Shown here: positions 1 through 5,919 of the stretch, piece after piece
Numbering within the stretch: the first letter of the stretch is position 1
How the letters are laid out: each line of letters begins with the position of its first letter
DNA from: Candidatus Kuenenia stuttgartensis
GTDB taxonomy: Bacteria > Bacteroidota > Bacteroidia > Chitinophagales > Chitinophagaceae
Reading direction: 5' to 3'
Assembly (NCBI GenBank): GCA_943330835.2
Contig: CALQJH020000101.1
Span: 1-5,919 of the forward strand
DNA length: 5,919 bases
Notes under the pieces: generated by a model
Told to the model about the DNA's origin: nothing
Databases searched by the model: none
What the model saw: the letters and a program-made list of their open reading frames with translations, nothing else
Made by a program: the position numbers and the translations under genes

Positions 1-152
1 TCAAAAACCACACGGGAATAAAACCTTGTGAATTATTGATGCATTAAACCTCGCTAACTCAACCACACCCGAGTTTTTGATGGAATTCTATTCGCAAATC
101 ATTAACTTCGCCCCTCAATTTTTTACGGAATTTATTCAGTCAGCAATAGCTT
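1..152. other. Non-coding leader upstream of ileS
   Basis: No convincing gene lies here; all three plus-strand frames meet a stop within the first 47 bases. The region should hold the ileS promoter, but no clean Bacteroidota promoter is visible. The best match is a T-run ending in TTG (74-79) and TAACTTCG (103-110), which is one base off the TAnnTTTG -7 consensus. The 23-base spacer is longer than usual, so this is only a candidate. The 8-mer AACCACAC occurs at 6-13 and 61-68. TCAAAAAC (1-8) and GTTTTTGA (73-80) are inverted copies, with GGG (14-16) and CCC (68-70) able to extend the pairing after a bulge. I see no T-box antiterminator sequence and no Shine-Dalgarno in front of the ileS ATG. 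Confidence 0.5.
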
Positions 153-3100
153 ATGGCAGTCAAATACAAGGAATACCAGCATTTAAATTTACCCGAAATC
201 GGCAGTGAAATTCTCGCTAAATGGGAAGCAGAGCAAGCTTTTGAAAAAAGTATTGCGATTCGTGAAGGCAATAAACCCTTTGTGTTTTATGAAGGTCCGC
301 CAAGTGCCAATGGTATGCCTGGCATTCACCATGTTATTTCAAGAACGCTAAAGGATATGGTTTGCAGATACAAAACCATGCAAGGTTTTCAGGTAAAAAG
401 AAAAGGTGGTTGGGATACACACGGACTGCCTGTAGAATTGGGCGTTGAAAAGCAATTGGGCATTACAAAAGAAGATATTGGAAAGAAAATATCTGTTGAA
501 GATTACAATAAGAAATGTCGTGAAGTGGTCATGCAATTCAAAGACAAATGGGATGATATTACTCAAAAAATGGGCTATTGGGTAGATCTCAAAAAGCCTT
601 ATGTAACTTTTGAAAATAATTATATTGAAACTTTATGGTGGTGCCTCAGTGAATTACATAAGAAAGGATATCTCTACGAAAGCGTAAGTATACAACCTTA
701 TTCACCTGCTGCCGGTACAGGACTTTCTTCTCATGAATTGAACCAGCCTGGTACTTATAAAGATGTAAAAGATACCAGTGCTGTTGTGATGTTTAAAGTA
801 ATTCCTTCAACTTTACCTGCTGATTTTAAAAAAGCACTTGGAGAAAATGCTGATGAGGAATGTTATCTGATGGCCTGGACGACTACTCCATGGACCTTGC
901 CCTCAAACTTAGGATTGACGGTTGGTCCAGAGATTGAGTATGTACTTGTAAAAACTTTTAATCCTTATACCTCTTTACCCATTAAAGTAATTCTGGCAAA
1001 AGCTTTGGTTGGAAAATATTTTAAAGCGGAAGCAGAAAACACTCCATTTGAAGCATATAAAGAAGGAGATAAAATCATTCCATGGGAAATACTTTCCTCT
1101 TTCAAAGGAAAAGAAATGGAAGGTACCGGTTACGAACAACTGCTGCCTTATGAAGCCAATACTCTAGATAAAATAAAGGAAGAAACTCCTGATGCGAAAC
1201 CATTCATCGTTATCACGGGCGACTTTGTAACTACTGAAGATGGAACTGGTATAGTGCATACTGCGCCTGCATTTGGTGCTGATGATTACAAAGTAGGAAA
1301 GAAAAACAATTTGGGGATTTTAACGCTTGTAGATAAACAAGGAAAGTTTATTGATGGCGTCGGAGAATTTAGCGGTCGTTATGTAAAAAATTATAAAGAC
1401 GAGGTGGATTATGCAGATGTAAATATTGATATTTCTGTAAAACTAAAGAAAGAAAATCGTGCGTTTAAAGTAGAGAAATATGAACACAGTTATCCGCATT
1501 GCTGGCGCACCGATAAGCCTATCATTTATTATCCTTTAGATGCCTGGTTTATCAAAACTACCGCAGTGAAAGACAGGATGATTGAGTTGAACAAAACCAT
1601 CAACTGGAAGCCTGCAAGTACAGGAACAGGGCGCTTCGGCAACTGGCTGGAAAATATGGTGGACTGGAACCTTAGCCGTAGCCGTTATTGGGGAACACCC
1701 TTACCGATTTGGAGAACTGAAGATGGCACTGAAAATAAATGTATCGGCTCTGTCGAAGAGTTAAAAAACGAATTAAAAAAATCACATGATGCGGGATTGT
1801 GGAAGCCTGCCGACAATCAATCAACAGAAGCATACATCAATCACCTTACTGCTGATTTACACAAACCTTTTGTAGATAACATTATTCTGGTAAGTGAGTC
1901 GGGCAAGCCAATGAACAGAATCCCAGACTTGATAGATGTATGGTTTGACAGTGGCGCCATGCCATACGCACAGTGGCATTTCCCCTTTGAAAATAAAGAA
2001 ACCTTCAAAGAGAATTTTCCTGCCGATTTTATTGCTGAAGGAGTGGATCAAACGCGCGGATGGTTTTATACTTTACATGCACTTGGTGTGTTGCTTTTTG
2101 ACAGCGTGGCTTACAAAACGGTGGTAAGTAATGGACTGGTTTTAGATAAATCAGGAAATAAGATGAGTAAGCGTTTGGGCAATGTAGTTGACCCTTTCGA
2201 AACGATTGGTAAATATGGAGCAGATGCTACGCGTTGGTATTTGATTACAAATGCATCTCCATGGGATAGTTTGAAATTTGATGAAGAAGGAATCAAGGAA
2301 GTACAAAGAAAGTTTTTTGGCACTTTATATAATACCTACCAGTTTTTTGCACTTTATGCAAATGTGGATGGGTTTACTTTCAGCGAAAATAAAATCCCCT
2401 TACAAGAAAGACCTGAAATTGATCAATGGATTATTTCCGCGTTGAATACGCTAGTGAAAACTGTTGAGGAAAATTTCGATGCTTATGAACCTACTCAAGC
2501 CGGAAGGGCGATTGAAGATTTTGTTGATGCGCAATTGAGCAATTGGTACGTTCGTTTGTGCCGTCGTCGTTTTTGGAAAGGAGAATATGAACATGATAAA
2601 AAATGTGCTTATCAAACTTTATACGAATGTTTGGAAACCTTAAGCAAATTGATTGCCCCTATTGCACCATTTTTTGGAGAATGGCTTTACAATAACCTCA
2701 ATTCGGTAACGCAGCGATTTGAAATTACTTCTGTACATCACACTTTATTTCCAGTTGCGGAAACCAGTTACATTAATACAGCTTTAGAAAAAAGAATGTT
2801 GTTGGCTCAGGAAGCTTCGTCTTTAATATTATCTATCAGAAAGAAAGTGAATATCAAAGTAAGGCAGCCTTTGCAAAAAGTGTTCATCCCTGCTCTTGAT
2901 AGCGAAATGGTGAAAAACATCCAATTGATAGAAGATATTATCAAAACTGAAACAAATATCAAAGAAGTAGAAATTTTAGATGCGAATAACGACTTCATTC
3001 GAAAGAAAGCAAAAGCCAATTTTAAAACATTAGGTAAAAAATTAGGCCCTAAAATGAAATGGGCGGCCAATGAAATAGAAAAATTTGATAATGCTTTGAT

Positions 3101-3539
3101 AGAAAAAGTACTTCAAGGAGAGTATCTCTTAAACAAGGAATTGGTAGAAGATGGGGAAGATCCTATAATAATTACCTCCGAAGACCTGGAAATTATTACG
3201 GATAGCATCCCTGGTTTTGAGATTGCAAGTAAGGGTTTTTTGACTGTTGCATTGGACATTACCATCTCACAAGTGCTTCAAAATGAAGGAAATGCGAGGG
3301 AATTTGTCAACCGAATTCAGAATATTAGAAAGGAAAACAGCTACGAACTGACCGACAGAATTATTGTGACAATTGCAGAAAATGCTGAGCTGCAATCATC
3401 TTTAATGGAATTTAATGACTATATTTGCCGCGAAATTCTCGCTGATTCGCTCGAGTTCACTCCTGCATTAAACAGCGGAATTGCTATTGAGGTAAACGAT
3501 GTTCCCTTGATGGTAAATGTTAACCAAAAAAGCAATTAG
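153..3539 (+). CDS. ileS: Isoleucyl-tRNA synthetase (long IleRS2-like type)
   Basis: Cytoplasmic class Ia synthetase that charges tRNA-Ile with isoleucine using ATP and edits mischarged valine. Visible landmarks, in order: the HIGH-box region GPPSANGMPGIHH (residues 48-60), in which the box itself reads GIHH (57-60); WDTHGLPVE (87-95); the Thr-rich editing motif TTTPWTLPSN (243-252) and GTGIVHTAPAFGADDY (364-379) of the CP1 editing domain; SRSRYWG (508-514); DVWFDSG (595-601); GVDQTRGW (630-637); and KMSKR (670-674). The anticodon-binding helical domain starts near 757 and includes NWYVR (797-801). RKKVNIKVRQPL (896-907) follows, then a long C-terminal extension. There is no Cys4 zinc finger at the end as in E. 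coli IleRS (about 940 residues). The 1128-residue length fits the long eukaryote-like/IleRS2 class normal for Bacteroidota. The start is well fixed: an in-frame TAG lies at 147-149 and this is the first ATG after it. No Shine-Dalgarno is present, as expected for the phylum. The next gene begins 2 bases after the stop. Confidence 0.97.
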   Translation: MAVKYKEYQHLNLPEIGSEILAKWEAEQAFEKSIAIREGNKPFVFYEGPPSANGMPGIHHVISRTLKDMVCRYKTMQGFQVKRKGGWDTHGLPVELGVEKQLGITKEDIGKKISVEDYNKKCREVVMQFKDKWDDITQKMGYWVDLKKPYVTFENNYIETLWWCLSELHKKGYLYESVSIQPYSPAAGTGLSSHELNQPGTYKDVKDTSAVVMFKVIPSTLPADFKKALGENADEECYLMAWTTTPWTLPSNLGLTVGPEIEYVLVKTFNPYTSLPIKVILAKALVGKYFKAEAENTPFEAYKEGDKIIPWEILSSFKGKEMEGTGYEQLLPYEANTLDKIKEETPDAKPFIVITGDFVTTEDGTGIVHTAPAFGADDYKVGKKNNLGILTLVDKQGKFIDGVGEFSGRYVKNYKDEVDYADVNIDISVKLKKENRAFKVEKYEHSYPHCWRTDKPIIYYPLDAWFIKTTAVKDRMIELNKTINWKPASTGTGRFGNWLENMVDWNLSRSRYWGTPLPIWRTEDGTENKCIGSVEELKNELKKSHDAGLWKPADNQSTEAYINHLTADLHKPFVDNIILVSESGKPMNRIPDLIDVWFDSGAMPYAQWHFPFENKETFKENFPADFIAEGVDQTRGWFYTLHALGVLLFDSVAYKTVVSNGLVLDKSGNKMSKRLGNVVDPFETIGKYGADATRWYLITNASPWDSLKFDEEGIKEVQRKFFGTLYNTYQFFALYANVDGFTFSENKIPLQERPEIDQWIISALNTLVKTVEENFDAYEPTQAGRAIEDFVDAQLSNWYVRLCRRRFWKGEYEHDKKCAYQTLYECLETLSKLIAPIAPFFGEWLYNNLNSVTQRFEITSVHHTLFPVAETSYINTALEKRMLLAQEASSLILSIRKKVNIKVRQPLQKVFIPALDSEMVKNIQLIEDIIKTETNIKEVEILDANNDFIRKKAKANFKTLGKKLGPKMKWAANEIEKFDNALIEKVLQGEYLLNKELVEDGEDPIIITSEDLEIITDSIPGFEIASKGFLTVALDITISQVLQNEGNAREFVNRIQNIRKENSYELTDRIIVTIAENAELQSSLMEFNDYICREILADSLEFTPALNSGIAIEVNDVPLMVNVNQKSN

Positions 3540-3541
3540 TT

Positions 3542-4501
3542 ATGGCAACCAAAAAACCAAAAGTGAAATCGGCAGCCAAAAAACCAGCTCCAGTTAAAGC
3601 AAAGTCAACTAAAAAAGTTGCTCCTGCTAAGAAAACTGCTAAACCGGTAAAGAAAATCGTTAAGCCCGTCAAAAAAGTGGTAGCGCCAAAAAAAGTGGCT
3701 AAACCCGTAAAAAAAATCGTTAAGCCCGTTAAAAAGGTTGTAGCACCTAAAAAAGTGGCCAAACCCGTTAAAAAAATCGTTAAGCCCGTTAAAAAGGTTG
3801 TAGCGCCTAAAAAAGTTGTAGCGCCCGTTAAAAAAATAGTGCAGGTCAAAAAGATCATTATTCCAGTTAAAAAAGTGGCCCCCACTAAAAAAGTCGAGAT
3901 AAAAAAACCAATGGTTGAAATTAAAAAGGCTGAGGTAAAAAAGCCTGTAGTCGCTAAAATAGTAGAAGCGCCAAAAAAAGCTATCGCTGCAAAACATCCA
4001 AAAGATATCAAAATTACTCCGGCAAAGCCAGTAGTACTTCCAAAAATAAATACCAAAACTTCCAGACAATATCAGCCTGATTTCATGAAGTCGGTACTCG
4101 ATTCGAAAAAGAATGATCCAGGTGCTCCTTCTTTAAGATATTCAGATGTTGAACTTCAGGAATTTAAAGAATTGATACAACGTAAGCTTGAAACAGCTAG
4201 AAAAGAATTAAACTATTTACAAGGTTTAATTACCCGCAAAGACGAAACAGGCGGTGATGAAAGTGAAAACAGGTATATGACCATGGAAGATGGAAGTCTG
4301 AGCATGGAAAGAGAACAATTAAGTCAAATGGCCAGTCGTCAGATTTCTTTTATTGACCATCTGGAAAAAGCGCTAATGCGTATTGAAAATAAAACCTACG
4401 GCATCTGCAGGGTTACAGGCAGACTTATCGATAAAGCTAGATTAAGAGCAGTTCCTCATGCTACATTGAGCATAGAAGCTAAAATGGGAATTGTGAAGTA
4501 G
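3542..4501 (+). CDS. TraR/DksA-family protein with a Lys-rich repeat tail
   Basis: A 319-residue two-part protein. Residues 1 to about 173 are a low-complexity, strongly basic tail built from Lys-Lys, Val, Pro and Ala, like histone H1 or AlgP tails, with three exact 20-residue repeats at 33-92. Residues from about 175 match the TraR/DksA fold: a helix at about 200-230, a polar tip at about 231-256, a returning helix at about 257-283, then the zinc-finger region YGICRVTGRLIDKARLRAVPHAT (286-308). Of the four usual zinc cysteines only Cys289 remains; the partner position is Thr292, and SIEAK (310-314) stands where the second pair would be. As I recall, this degenerate finger is typical of Bacteroidota members. 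The DxxDxA tip motif of true DksA is not evident. DksA-like proteins bind the RNA polymerase secondary channel; here that is inferred from the family, and the tail probably adds nucleic-acid or polyanion binding. The gene starts 2 bases after ileS, so co-transcription and coupled translation are likely. It is not safe to name it dksA. Confidence 0.87.
   Translation: MATKKPKVKSAAKKPAPVKAKSTKKVAPAKKTAKPVKKIVKPVKKVVAPKKVAKPVKKIVKPVKKVVAPKKVAKPVKKIVKPVKKVVAPKKVVAPVKKIVQVKKIIIPVKKVAPTKKVEIKKPMVEIKKAEVKKPVVAKIVEAPKKAIAAKHPKDIKITPAKPVVLPKINTKTSRQYQPDFMKSVLDSKKNDPGAPSLRYSDVELQEFKELIQRKLETARKELNYLQGLITRKDETGGDESENRYMTMEDGSLSMEREQLSQMASRQISFIDHLEKALMRIENKTYGICRVTGRLIDKARLRAVPHATLSIEAKMGIVK
3638..3877 (+). 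repeat. 60-bp in-frame tandem repeat, three units plus one degenerate
   Basis: Three head-to-tail 60-base units (3638-3697, 3698-3757, 3758-3817) each encode the same 20 residues, which begin AKPVKKIVKP and end VAPKKV. Units 1 and 2 differ at seven bases and units 2 and 3 at four; by my reading every change is at a third codon position and silent. A fourth 60-base segment (3818-3877) keeps the Lys-Lys/Val/Pro rhythm but has diverged in amino acids. The units are rich in AAA codons and contain A-runs of up to eight bases, so copy number and reading frame could vary between strains. Confidence 0.92.
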
Positions 4502-4532
4502 TTGATTAGTTGATTAGTTGGTTAGTTGATAA
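4501..4532. repeat. Octamer tandem repeat overlapping a stop codon
   Basis: Four consecutive 8-mers: GTTGATTA, GTTGATTA, GTTGGTTA and GTTGATAA. The first G is the last base of the TAG stop of the TraR/DksA-like gene. Because the period is 8, the TAG and TGA triplets inside fall in all three plus-strand frames. The remaining convergent gap (4533-4586) shows no clear GC-rich hairpin followed by a T-run, so no intrinsic terminator can be called between the two converging genes. Confidence 0.85.
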
Positions 4533-4586
4533 GCAGATACGATTATTCACTGCGTCTCTTCCTTTTCATAATTCTTTAAGTTCAAA

Positions 4587-5636
4587 CTAAGGTTTGGCAG
4601 TATACAGAAATAATGATGCATTATTTTCAATAAGCTGCATATCAAGAATATCTGTTGCTTTATCGCCATTGCAGTCGCTTGAATTGTATCCATAAGAAAG
4701 TTTAGATGCGTCATTTTCTGCTTGTTGCATATCTAATATATCAACGCCTCCATCTTGATTTATATCACCAGAATACATTGCATACTTTCCACCACTTTTC
4801 AATTTCATGGAAGGATTAACGCCATCCCCATATGCCGAAGCTAGGCTATTCGTAAAATCATAATCTGTTGTGGAGGCAACTGATATAGGTGATGCACTCC
4901 ACACCGCCACACTGTTTCTGTGTTTTACTTGAATATAATAACTGCTGTCTAATGCAAATCCTGAGAATAATAAAGTTGCTTTCCCATCATTATGTAAAAT
5001 CCCTTTTGAACTGTAATTCGGAGAAGGATTACTTAGATTCGCTGTGCTCCATAAATTAATTTCAACAGAGTCTGTAGCTGTGTTATCCGTACTGGCTTCT
5101 AGATCATAAAGTGTTGATCTCATTAAACCCGAACTTAAATAAAACCCTTCTAAAAATGCCTTTAACTGTAGTTTAGCAAAATAACTTGCGGTAATTTCTT
5201 TAAGTGCTGTTGCATTTAATACACTGCTTTCTACTGTATTATTGGTGCTGTTGTTTACAGTTTCAGGATCTGGCTGCCATGAAATATTATTATGGCAAAG
5301 TGTTTTTAAGGCAGCTTCAGGCATGCCATTCAACTCTCCATTGTTATAATATACTTTTAATGCTCCATTGAAAGCATTTGTAGGTTGGCTAAACTGGTAT
5401 ACCCTATTGATGTAGGGAAAACTGGTACTGTTATTGACCACATTACTTCGTACAAGACTGCTGCCATTTATAGTAAAATCGGAAGCTGGTGTAATATCCA
5501 TACTGTCTGCAGCAATAACTGTATTGGCCGCAATATTAAAATCCGTTCCAGATGTTACTGAGATAATTTGTGCCTGTAATGATATAGAAATTCCTGCCAA
5601 AAGCATGCAGGTTAATATAACAGCTATTTTTTTCAT
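4587..5636 (-). CDS. Secreted protein with C-terminal dockerin-like calcium-binding pair
   Basis: A 349-residue exported protein of unknown specific role. Residues 1-22 form a Sec signal peptide: MKK, a hydrophobic core to about residue 20, then probable cleavage after LQA (20-22). Residues 23 to about 150 are Asn/Ser/Thr-rich, beta-type sequence. Residues about 156-262 (FLEGFY, YYIQVKHRNSV, VWSASPI, YDFT) match a module I recognise from many large Bacteroidota surface proteins. The end carries two EF-hand/dockerin type I loops: D291-x-N293-x-D295 with D299 and D302, and D321-x-N323-x-D325 with D329 and D332. Both loops continue with DILDMQ and are spaced 30 residues apart, so they are a duplication. 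No type IX secretion C-terminal domain follows; the protein ends a few residues after the second helix. The start follows an A-rich leader (ACAAAATG on the minus strand) with no Shine-Dalgarno. The gene converges with the TraR/DksA-like gene and appears to be a separate unit. It could be an adhesin or wall-binding accessory; no catalytic motif is visible. Confidence 0.87.
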   Translation of the reverse strand: MKKIAVILTCMLLAGISISLQAQIISVTSGTDFNIAANTVIAADSMDITPASDFTINGSSLVRSNVVNNSTSFPYINRVYQFSQPTNAFNGALKVYYNNGELNGMPEAALKTLCHNNISWQPDPETVNNSTNNTVESSVLNATALKEITASYFAKLQLKAFLEGFYLSSGLMRSTLYDLEASTDNTATDSVEINLWSTANLSNPSPNYSSKGILHNDGKATLLFSGFALDSSYYIQVKHRNSVAVWSASPISVASTTDYDFTNSLASAYGDGVNPSMKLKSGGKYAMYSGDINQDGGVDILDMQQAENDASKLSYGYNSSDCNGDKATDILDMQLIENNASLFLYTAKP

Positions 5637-5666
5637 TTTGTAAATTTATTTGTCGTTCGATTGTCG

Positions 5667-5697
5667 CGAATATACGCATGAAAACCCTTTTTTTGAA
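5667..5697 (-). promoter_or_regulatory. Candidate promoter of the dockerin-like gene
   Basis: On the minus strand TATATTCG (5674-5667) is one base off the Bacteroidota -7 element TAnnTTTG and lies about 30 bases before the start codon. Twenty bases further upstream is TTC (5697-5695), a poor match to the -33 TTTG. A second weak -7 candidate, TAAATTTA, lies closer to the ATG. Judged by eye only. Confidence 0.25.
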
Positions 5698-5737
5698 TTG
5701 TTTTTTCACCGATCACTGATTTCATTTTCTACACATC

Positions 5738-5778
5738 CCTCTGCCATGGTTCGTACCTGGTTCGTACCATAGCAGAGG
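5738..5778. repeat. 41-bp near-palindrome containing a tandem 11-mer
   Basis: Two 20-base arms (5738-5757 and 5759-5778) flank a central T at 5758. They pair at 17 of 20 positions, with mismatches at 5745/5771, 5751/5765 and 5754/5762. The outer seven bases, CCTCTGC and GCAGAGG, are perfect. The same DNA also contains TGGTTCGTACC twice in direct tandem (5747-5757 and 5758-5768). The element lies in the 195-base non-coding stretch 5637-5831, which otherwise holds only the candidate promoter. It may be a terminator, an operator or a dispersed intergenic repeat; I see no second copy in this window. Confidence 0.85.
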
Positions 5779-5787
5779 TGATTTTTT
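5738..5787 (+). terminator. Possible intrinsic terminator reading rightward
   Basis: The near-palindrome is followed after TGA by six T's (5782-5787), the layout of a Rho-independent terminator on the plus strand. No plus-strand gene is visible just upstream, so its client is unclear. In the leftward direction, which would serve the gene end at the right edge, no T-run follows the stem. Confidence 0.35.
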
Positions 5788-5831
5788 ATCCAGAATAATT
5801 GGTTACCCAACAATATTTTTTAAGATAAAAG

Positions 5832-5919
5832 CTAGAATACTCCTATGAAAGTGCTTTCACGAGGCATAGGACCAAAATCGAGTAACCATCCTAAATTTAC
5901 GCTTGGACTATTAGAACCA
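5832..5919 (-). CDS. C-terminal end of a possible outer-membrane beta-barrel protein (partial)
   Basis: On the minus strand a frame is open from the window edge (first full codon at 5918-5916) for 28 codons to a TAG at 5834-5832. The peptide contains NLGWLLDFGPMPRES and ends TFIGVF. Alternating hydrophobic residues and a terminal Phe are typical of the last strand of outer-membrane barrels, which suggests a surface protein on the same strand as the dockerin-like gene. The fragment is too short to name. The competing reading is a plus-strand start at 5845 that stays open to the edge (MKVLSRGIGPKSS...). I prefer the minus strand because of the beta-strand-like ending, but only moderately. Confidence 0.45.
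   Translation of the reverse strand, partial: GSNSPSVNLGWLLDFGPMPRESTFIGVF

Noticed and set aside
1..152. T-box riboswitch controlling ileS
   Set aside because: No T-box antiterminator consensus or terminator hairpin is visible, and T-boxes are characteristic of Firmicutes and Actinobacteria, not Bacteroidota.
348..3070. Several short frames inside ileS on either strand
   Set aside because: They lie wholly within a conserved synthetase gene and show no recognisable domain or start context.
3638..3877. CRISPR-like or minisatellite array
   Set aside because: The repeats are contiguous, without spacers, in frame and part of a protein tail.
3520..4069. Long antisense open frames (154 and 178 codons) opposite the Lys-rich tail, reading as Phe-rich, membrane-like repeats
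   Set aside because: They are the mirror of AAA-rich codons (TTT on the other strand) and of the 60-bp repeats. The plus-strand gene has clear family support in the same reading unit, and the silent-site pattern fits plus-strand coding.
4502..4586. Bidirectional terminator between the converging genes
   Set aside because: Only a weak, AT-rich pairing (TTAGTT near 4522 with AACTAA near 4585) across a long loop is possible, with no T-run.
5434..5643. 69-codon plus-strand frame over the start of the dockerin-like gene
   Set aside because: It is antisense to the signal peptide region of a well-supported secreted protein and has no family features.

Overview
The window looks like a core-genome segment of a Bacteroidota chromosome, probably in or near the Chitinophagales/Sphingobacteriia. 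This taxonomic call is inferred from gene style. The IleRS is the long type lacking the C-terminal zinc finger. It is followed by a TraR/DksA-like protein with the degenerate zinc finger I associate with Bacteroidota, and then by a secreted protein with a paired dockerin-like tail of a kind common in environmental Bacteroidota. Start codons have no Shine-Dalgarno sequence, and the DNA is AT-rich with A-rich leaders.

Layout: 1-152 is a non-coding leader with no firm features. 153-3539 (+) is ileS, complete at 1128 codons, with all class I synthetase landmarks and a swapped HIGH box (Gly-Ile-His-His). Only two bases later, 3542-4501 (+) encodes a TraR/DksA-family protein with a ~170-residue Lys/Val/Pro/Ala-rich N-terminal tail containing three identical 20-residue repeats. 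The two genes almost certainly share a transcript. The stop codon of the second gene runs into a four-copy octamer repeat (4501-4532) within a short convergent intergenic gap.

On the minus strand, 4587-5636 encodes a 349-residue exported protein with a signal peptide and two EF-hand/dockerin-type calcium loops at its C-terminus. Its 5' side (5637-5831) is non-coding and carries a 41-bp near-palindrome that also contains a perfect tandem 11-mer and is followed on the plus strand by six T's. At the right edge, the minus strand reads as the last 28 codons of a gene whose end resembles an outer-membrane beta-barrel terminus; this is a tentative call.

The ileS/TraR-DksA pair links translation to a likely RNA-polymerase- or nucleic-acid-binding protein. 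The minus-strand genes concern the cell surface and are functionally separate. I see no mobile element, CRISPR array, tRNA or rRNA. The most notable points are the swapped HIGH motif, the H1-like repeat tail whose units differ only at synonymous sites, and the compound palindrome. None of these proves a new system.
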